In this document: piece by piece, positions 55,741 through 60,349 of the stretch
How positions within the stretch are numbered: the stretch's first letter is position 1
Layout of the letters: each line of letters begins with the position of its first letter
Assembly (NCBI GenBank): GCA_022770625.1
Contig: JALEHK010000003.1
Location: forward strand, 1 to 60,349
DNA from: Oscillospiraceae bacterium
Lineage (GTDB): Bacteria > Bacillota > Clostridia > Oscillospirales > Ruminococcaceae
Length of the DNA stretch: 60,349 nucleotides
Direction of reading: 5' to 3'
Position numbers and translations under genes: made by a program
The notes under the pieces: generated by a model
What the model was told of the DNA's origin: nothing
The model's database searches: none
What the model saw: only the letters and a program-made list of their open reading frames with translations

Positions 55741-58353
55741 ATGCAGATTACGAAAATGCGTACAAACCATCTGGAAAATCCTCTTGGATATGAGACCGAT
55801 CTGCTGACCCTTTCGTGGATCGCGGATTCGACCGGAAAGAGCCTTCGCTTTTCCCGCGTGGAGATCGCACTCGATCCCGGGTTTAAGGAGATCGTGTCCG
55901 ATTCGGGCGAAAGCGCCGAGATTTCCGGCATCGCCTATACTCCTGAGCTTACGCTCGCTCCCCGCACCCGCTACTACTGGCGGGTAACCGCAAAAGCGGA
56001 CAACGGCGACAGCGCGACCTCTGAGATTGCGTGGTTCGAGACCGGAAAACGGGATGAGCCCTGGAACGCAAAGTGGATTGCCGCTCCGTTTGATAAAGAG
56101 CTTTCTCCGCTGATGAAAACGACCTTCTCCGGGAAGGACGTCGTTTCGGCGCGCGTTTATATCTGCGGACTGGGAAGCTACGAGATCTATATGAACGGCG
56201 AGAAGGTTTCTCCCGATCTTCTGGCTCCCGGCCACCACAGCTATGATTTCTGGCTTCAGGCTTTTGCCTACGACCTGACTCCATACCTGAAAGAGGAAAA
56301 CGCGTTCGGTGCAATGCTCTCTGCTGCCTGGTACAAAGGACGCTTCGGTTTTGACGGTGGCTTTTCCAACATCTACGGCGATACGATGCGGATGATCGCC
56401 GAGATCCATCTGACCCATGCGGACGGAAGCGAAACGGTCATCCCGACCGATGAGAATTGGCTCGTAAAACCCTCTGCTGTTCTGCGCAGTTCGATCTATT
56501 ATGGAGAGGATTTTGACGCACGGCTGTTCGATCCGAAGTGGGCGTGTGTGGACAACGCTCCTGAAGGCTGGGAAAACGCGGTTGCAGTCGAAAACGATCT
56601 GGGCGCGCTTCATGACCGCTACAGCCCCTCTGTTACCATCCATGAACGGACGGCTCCGGTCGAAGTGATCCACACTCCGAAGGACGAATACGTTCTTGAT
56701 TTTGGCCAGAACATGACCGGATGGGTCGAGATCGATCTTCCCGCCATGACGCCCGGAACCAAAGTTACCCTTTCTTACAGCGAGATCATGCAGGATGGCG
56801 TTTTCTACCGCGACAACCTCCGTACCGCTGAGTGCACCTACAGCTATATTTCGGACGGCGTTCCGGCTCATGTCCGCCCTCACGGAACCTATTACGGCTT
56901 CCGGTATGTAAAGGTCGAAGGAATTGATCCTTCTGCCGCGACCTTTACCGCCTGCACCATCCATTCGGATATCGAGCAGACCGGATGGATGACGACCGAT
57001 ATTCCCGCTTTGAACCGTCTCTTCCTGAACGCCCTCTGGGGTCAGAAGTCCAACTTCCTTGACGTTCCGACCGACTGCCCGCAGCGTGACGAACGGATGG
57101 GCTGGACAGGCGACGCGCAGATCTTTGCCGGTACCGCCTGCTTTAATATGTATACGCCTGCCTTCTATGCCAAATACATGGAAGATCTGATTCTGGAACA
57201 GAAGCCCCTTGACGGCGGCATTCCCTTTGTCATTCCCGTCATCAAGCCCAAGACCAAATCGGACGCGGACGGCGCTCCAAATATGTTTGCGACCGCTCAT
57301 TCCTCGACCGCATGGGGCGACGTAGCTTGCGTGCTGCCTTGGACGCTGTACGAATATTACGGCGATAAGGAGATGCTCCGCCGCCATTATCCCGCGATGA
57401 AGGGCTGGGTGCATTATATGTACACCCAGGACGAAAAGAACGGCGGTCACCGTCTCTGGCAGACCGGCTTCCACTTTGCCGACTGGCTGGCTCTGGACAA
57501 TTATAAGGATCCGGATGACTATGTCGGCGCGACCGATTGCTACTATATTGCTTCAGCTTATTACTCCTACTCGGCCTCTCTGGCGGCAAAAGCGGCTCGT
57601 GTGCTCGGTGAGACCGAGGATGCGGAAAAGTATGAAAAGCTCTCCGCTGAGATCAAGACCGCGATGCTTCGTGAATACTTCTCGCCCAACGGCCGCTGCA
57701 CGATCGATACCCAGACCGCCCGTGTTGTCGCTCTCTATTTCGGGATCGTTCCCGAAGAGATGCAGCAGCGCCAGCTGACCGATCTGGAAGGGAAGCTGCG
57801 GATCCAGCCCAACTTCCGTCGCGGCGAAAAGCCCACCTATCCGCCGAAGGTCGCCCTGACCACCGGTTTTGTCGGCACGCCTTATCTCTGTCCGACCCTG
57901 ACCAAGTTCGGCGATACGATGGACGCCTACAGCCTTCTGCTCAAGACCGATTATCCGAGCTGGCTGTATGAGGTATCGATGGGCGCAACCACCGTCTGGG
58001 AACGCTGGAACTCGGTTCTTCCCGACGGTCACATCAGCGGCACCGGCATGAATTCCCTCAACCATTACGCCTACGGCTCGATCGTCGAGTGGATGTACCG
58101 GTATATGTGCGGTCTGAATGAGACGGTTCCCGGGTTTAAGAAGGTTCGTTTCGCGCCCAATCCCGACCCCGAAAACCGTGTCGGAAAAGCACAGATGGTT
58201 TATGATTCTGCGTCCGGACGGTATGAATGCGGCTGGGAAAAGACCGAAAGCGGCTATACCTATAACATCACTGTTCCGTTTGACTGCGAAGCGGAAGTCG
58301 TTCTCCCTGACGGACGTACTGAGACGGTCGGAAAGGGAAGCTATACCTTCTGA
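55741..58353 (+). CDS. Alpha-L-rhamnosidase, glycoside hydrolase family 78
   Basis: 870 residues, full length for the family. A fibronectin-like N domain (to about 105) is followed by the rhamnosidase N-terminal beta-domain (ARVYICGLGSYEIYMNGEKV), a concanavalin-like domain with YVLDFGQNMTGWVEI, the (alpha/alpha)6 barrel with D-C-P-Q-R-D-E-R-M-G-W at 445-455 (general-acid E451) and a C-terminal beta-sandwich. No signal peptide: it acts inside the cell on imported rhamnosides from plant glycosides or polysaccharides. AGAAAGGAA site upstream; the candidate activator sites above suggest inducible expression, but no transporter is adjacent. Confidence 0.95.
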   Translation: MQITKMRTNHLENPLGYETDLLTLSWIADSTGKSLRFSRVEIALDPGFKEIVSDSGESAEISGIAYTPELTLAPRTRYYWRVTAKADNGDSATSEIAWFETGKRDEPWNAKWIAAPFDKELSPLMKTTFSGKDVVSARVYICGLGSYEIYMNGEKVSPDLLAPGHHSYDFWLQAFAYDLTPYLKEENAFGAMLSAAWYKGRFGFDGGFSNIYGDTMRMIAEIHLTHADGSETVIPTDENWLVKPSAVLRSSIYYGEDFDARLFDPKWACVDNAPEGWENAVAVENDLGALHDRYSPSVTIHERTAPVEVIHTPKDEYVLDFGQNMTGWVEIDLPAMTPGTKVTLSYSEIMQDGVFYRDNLRTAECTYSYISDGVPAHVRPHGTYYGFRYVKVEGIDPSAATFTACTIHSDIEQTGWMTTDIPALNRLFLNALWGQKSNFLDVPTDCPQRDERMGWTGDAQIFAGTACFNMYTPAFYAKYMEDLILEQKPLDGGIPFVIPVIKPKTKSDADGAPNMFATAHSSTAWGDVACVLPWTLYEYYGDKEMLRRHYPAMKGWVHYMYTQDEKNGGHRLWQTGFHFADWLALDNYKDPDDYVGATDCYYIASAYYSYSASLAAKAARVLGETEDAEKYEKLSAEIKTAMLREYFSPNGRCTIDTQTARVVALYFGIVPEEMQQRQLTDLEGKLRIQPNFRRGEKPTYPPKVALTTGFVGTPYLCPTLTKFGDTMDAYSLLLKTDYPSWLYEVSMGATTVWERWNSVLPDGHISGTGMNSLNHYAYGSIVEWMYRYMCGLNETVPGFKKVRFAPNPDPENRVGKAQMVYDSASGRYECGWEKTESGYTYNITVPFDCEAEVVLPDGRTETVGKGSYTF

Positions 58354-58370
58354 GTTTGATAAAAACAGCA

Positions 58371-58406
58371 ACCGCCTGCCGGATTTTCCCGGCAGGCGGT
58401 TTTTTC
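58371..58406 (+). terminator. Rhamnosidase terminator
   Basis: ACCGCCTGCCGG / CCGGCAGGCGGT stem with six Ts; repeat copy 6 starts directly after. Confidence 0.92.
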
Positions 58407-58408
58407 AA

Positions 58409-58740
58409 GCATTTTTTGGGTTCCGCTATGCGGAACGATTTGAATCGGGATACTTTGGAAGCTGTGAGCACGTTTCCGCGTCGGTTTGGTGTGCAAGCAA
58501 AGGGCTTTGCCCTTTTGAAACCCATAAACCCTTTAAAAAGGGTTTAATCCTAAACTTTTTATCTGGATCACCTTTTGCCTTTGCGTGGAGCAAAAGGTGA
58601 TTCGGTTTATTCACTTGCGCAGGAGTTTTTCGGTTCGGGTTTGAGCGTAAAGCGAAAACACGAATTTTGCGCCAAAACTGTATGGCGCAAAAAGAAAAAT
58701 CTCCATGTTTTGCCTTTGCGTGGAGCAAAGGCAAAATAGG
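58409..58740 (+). repeat. Dispersed palindromic element, copy 6
   Basis: Plus-oriented copy reaching the thiE stop. The first stem is GTTCCGC-TAT-GCGGAAC (shorter than copies 1 and 3), the second AAGGGC/GCCCTT, the third AACCCTTT/AAAGGGTT, then CACCTTTTGC/GCAAAAGGTG, TTTTGCGCC/GGCGCAAAA and GCCTTTGC/GCAAAGGC hairpins. Pairing is retained although bases differ from other copies. Confidence 0.75.
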
Positions 58741-59382
58741 TCATCCAGAAATATCGTTCCTGAGGATTATTTTCTTCAATTCTTCCGCCGCCTTTTTGAT
58801 GTCAGGCGCGGCGATAATGGCTGAAACGACCGCGAGTCCGTTGACGCCGGCGGCAACGATTTCTCCGGCGTTTTCCGCATTGATCCCGCCGATCGCGACG
58901 ACCGGGATCTTGACTGCGCCGAGGATCGAACGGAGCGTATCAAGGCTCATCGGAAGCGCGCCGGGTTTCGCAGTTGAAAGGTGCATAGCCCCGCACCCGA
59001 GATAATCAGCTCCCGCTTTTTCCGCTTCAAGCGCCTGAGAAAGCGTCTTGGCGGTCACGCCGATGATCTTATCCTCGCCGAGAATCTTTTTCGCCGCCGC
59101 GCAGGGAAGATCCTCCTGCCCCAGATGAACACCGGCGGCATCGACTGCAAGCGCAATGTCCAGCCGGTCGTTGATGATCAGCGGAACTTGATACCGGTCG
59201 CATACGGCTTTGACTTTCAGTGCCTGCTCATAAAAATCGCGGGAGTTTGTCTCTTTTTCGCGAAGCTGTACAAGGGTAGCGCCGCCTTTCAGCGCCTGCT
59301 CCACCCCTTCCTCCAGCGTCGGAGCGGAACAGAGCGCTTCGTCGGTCACGAGATAAAGGGTATAGTCCATAACGGGTTTCAT
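58741..59382 (-). CDS. thiE: ThiE, thiamine-phosphate synthase
   Basis: Joins HMP-pyrophosphate and thiazole phosphate into thiamine phosphate. 213-residue TIM barrel: LYLVTDEALC, LVQLREKETNSRDF, INDRLDIALAVDAAGVHLGQEDLP and VVAIGGINAEN. The usual GPxFPT-x-TK phosphate loop is replaced by GCGAMHLSTAKPG. Start overlaps the thiM stop (ATGA) with GGAGG inside thiM. Confidence 0.93.
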   Translation of the reverse strand: MKPVMDYTLYLVTDEALCSAPTLEEGVEQALKGGATLVQLREKETNSRDFYEQALKVKAVCDRYQVPLIINDRLDIALAVDAAGVHLGQEDLPCAAAKKILGEDKIIGVTAKTLSQALEAEKAGADYLGCGAMHLSTAKPGALPMSLDTLRSILGAVKIPVVAIGGINAENAGEIVAAGVNGLAVVSAIIAAPDIKKAAEELKKIILRNDISG

Positions 59383-60146
59383 AATAATCCTCCTTTGGAT
59401 CCGGTCAGTTCAGCCGCTGCGTCAAAAATCGCCGCATGAAAGCTACCGGGGCGGGTATATTCCGGATAGCCGGTCATGACCGCCGCCTGTTCACCGATCT
59501 GTTTCATGGCGTACAGTCCGCACTCCGCCGCAAAGAGCGGATCGTCCGGAAAAACGGCTAGAAACGCTGCCGTAAGCGCTCCGGTCATACAGCCGGTAGC
59601 TGTGACCATCGAAAGCAGGGGAGAGCCGCCGGTGATCTGGAAAACCTCTTTTCCGTTTGAGAAAAAATCGATCTCGCCGGTTGCGGCGCAGATACAGCCA
59701 AAATGCTTTGCGGCCCAGAGAACAGCGTCCTTCGGACTGTCCATCCGGGTCAGCACCTTTAATTCGCCGTAGTTTCCCTTGAGCAGGTCGATCGACTTTG
59801 ACTCCAACAGCTTTTGGATCAGTTCCATCCGGAAGGGGCTGGCTCCCGCGCCGACCGGATCGAGCAGAACCGGGATCCCGCGCTTTTTTGCGGCGGCGGC
59901 TGAGGAAACGATCGCCCGGCGTTTCCCCTCGTTTAACATTCCGGTGTTGATAAGAAGAGCGTCCGCGGAAGCGGTGATCTGAGCCGATTCCTCCGGAGCA
60001 TCCGCCATGACCGGCCGTGCGCCGCAGGCGAGTAAAAGATTGGCGCAGTCATTTAAGGAAACACCGTTTGTGATACAGTGTATCAGCGGACGGCGGATCC
60101 GAAGTGCATGAGTGGCACTTAAAAAATCCTGATGAGAAGGGTACAT
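59379..60146 (-). CDS. thiM: ThiM, hydroxyethylthiazole kinase
   Basis: Salvage kinase phosphorylating the thiazole alcohol. 255 residues: RRPLIHCITNGVSLNDCANLLLACGARPVMA, the DPVGAGASPFR loop and the ATP/catalytic loop VTATGCMTGAL with the conserved Cys. The ATG at 60146 follows AAGGAGGT. With thiE it forms a thiamine-salvage operon under the TPP riboswitch; no de novo thiC or thiG is present. Confidence 0.95.
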   Translation of the reverse strand: MYPSHQDFLSATHALRIRRPLIHCITNGVSLNDCANLLLACGARPVMADAPEESAQITASADALLINTGMLNEGKRRAIVSSAAAAKKRGIPVLLDPVGAGASPFRMELIQKLLESKSIDLLKGNYGELKVLTRMDSPKDAVLWAAKHFGCICAATGEIDFFSNGKEVFQITGGSPLLSMVTATGCMTGALTAAFLAVFPDDPLFAAECGLYAMKQIGEQAAVMTGYPEYTRPGSFHAAIFDAAAELTGSKGGLL

Positions 60147-60190
60147 AGGACCTCCTTGTTTTTGAACGGCTGAAAATCTTTGATCCGGCG

Positions 60191-60225
60191 AAAAAACCGC
60201 CCGCCCGCGTGCAGCGGGTAGGCGG
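60191..60225 (-). terminator. Riboswitch-controlled intrinsic terminator before thiM
   Basis: On the minus strand a G/C-rich stem (CCCGC/GCGGG core with flanking CCGCC/GGCGG) followed by TTTTTT, between the TPP aptamer and the thiM ribosome site. This is the expected OFF structure when thiamine pyrophosphate binds. Confidence 0.8.
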
Positions 60226-60349
60226 CTTTCTTGTCTTTTCCCAGCTTGCTCCCTACGACAGTATGAACTGACAGGTTCCAAGGGTCAGGTTTTACCTTCT
60301 CAACGCCGTCTTTTTTCAAAAAAGACTTTGTTCCCCTGCAATCATCGGA
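60209..60349 (-). promoter_or_regulatory. TPP riboswitch controlling thiM-thiE
   Basis: Same 141 bases as 1-141. Aptamer landmarks on the minus strand: TTGAGA, GGTAAAACCTGACCC, GGAACCTG, CATACTG, GTAGGGAGCAAGC. It lies between the promoter (across the end junction) and the terminator before thiM. It senses thiamine pyrophosphate and represses the operon. Confidence 0.92.

Overview
The window looks like chromosomal DNA of an anaerobic Gram-positive gut bacterium of the class Clostridia (Bacillota), probably near the Oscillospiraceae/Ruminococcaceae. This is inferred from gene content: the order sufC-sufB-sufD-sufS-sufU, a darA-holB-ricT block, an anaerobic sulfatase-maturase-type radical SAM enzyme, a two-[4Fe-4S] ferredoxin, a Gram-positive type processive glycolipid glycosyltransferase, and LexA boxes of the GAAC-N4-GTTC type. 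Spacing is tight, Shine-Dalgarno sites are strong, and most promoters are sigma-A-like with 17-bp spacers. No rRNA, prophage or plasmid replication gene was seen.

Layout. 1-604: thiamine-operon promoter and riboswitch copy, then dispersed palindromic repeats. 605-5468 (-): suf iron-sulfur cluster operon. 5834-8368 (+): ABC-F protein and queH. 8464-9831: possible short SOS-type transcript and a lipoprotein. 10406-14750: EEP-fold hydrolase, glyA, repeats, pyk. 15141-19333: esterase, acyl-CoA synthetase, RpiR regulator. 19457-24752: MBL hydrolase, BaiN-like flavoprotein, Ham1-like phosphatase, trmO, GH5 glycosidase. 25019-29504: glycosyltransferase, sugar-phosphate transferase, radical SAM enzyme. 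29522-33476: decarboxylase, darA, holB, ricT, ferredoxin. 33609-41571: complete type I-C CRISPR-Cas with a three-spacer array. 41734-45834 (-): uvrA and an alpha/beta hydrolase, with two AraC-family tails as gene debris. 46273-49652: htrA, plsY, glycolipid glycosyltransferase. 49797-55402: small hypothetical protein, broken resolvase, dCMP deaminase, M20 peptidase, tRNA-Thr(CGT), marR-eamA, DUF1622 protein, tyrA. 55741-60146: GH78 rhamnosidase and thiM-thiE.

The first and last 141 bases are identical. This segment is a TPP riboswitch on the minus strand. Its promoter (145-173) is at the left end, and the genes it controls (thiM, thiE) are at the right end, so the two ends join into one coherent regulatory unit. 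The contig is therefore either a 60,208-bp circle or an assembly loop closed on a repeated riboswitch. The housekeeping content, with no replication or partition gene, favours an assembly loop or an excised chromosomal segment over a plasmid.

The most unusual content is non-coding. First, a family of paired hairpins sits directly after the -10 box of three unrelated genes (pyk, rpiR-type regulator, dCMP deaminase); its stem sequences change with pairing kept. Second, a mosaic intergenic element with covarying stems occurs in six copies. Third, a 90-nt multi-branched structure lies just downstream of tRNA-Thr. The CRISPR locus also shows an internal start for Cas11c inside cas8c, and the array directly abuts a truncated AraC-type gene.
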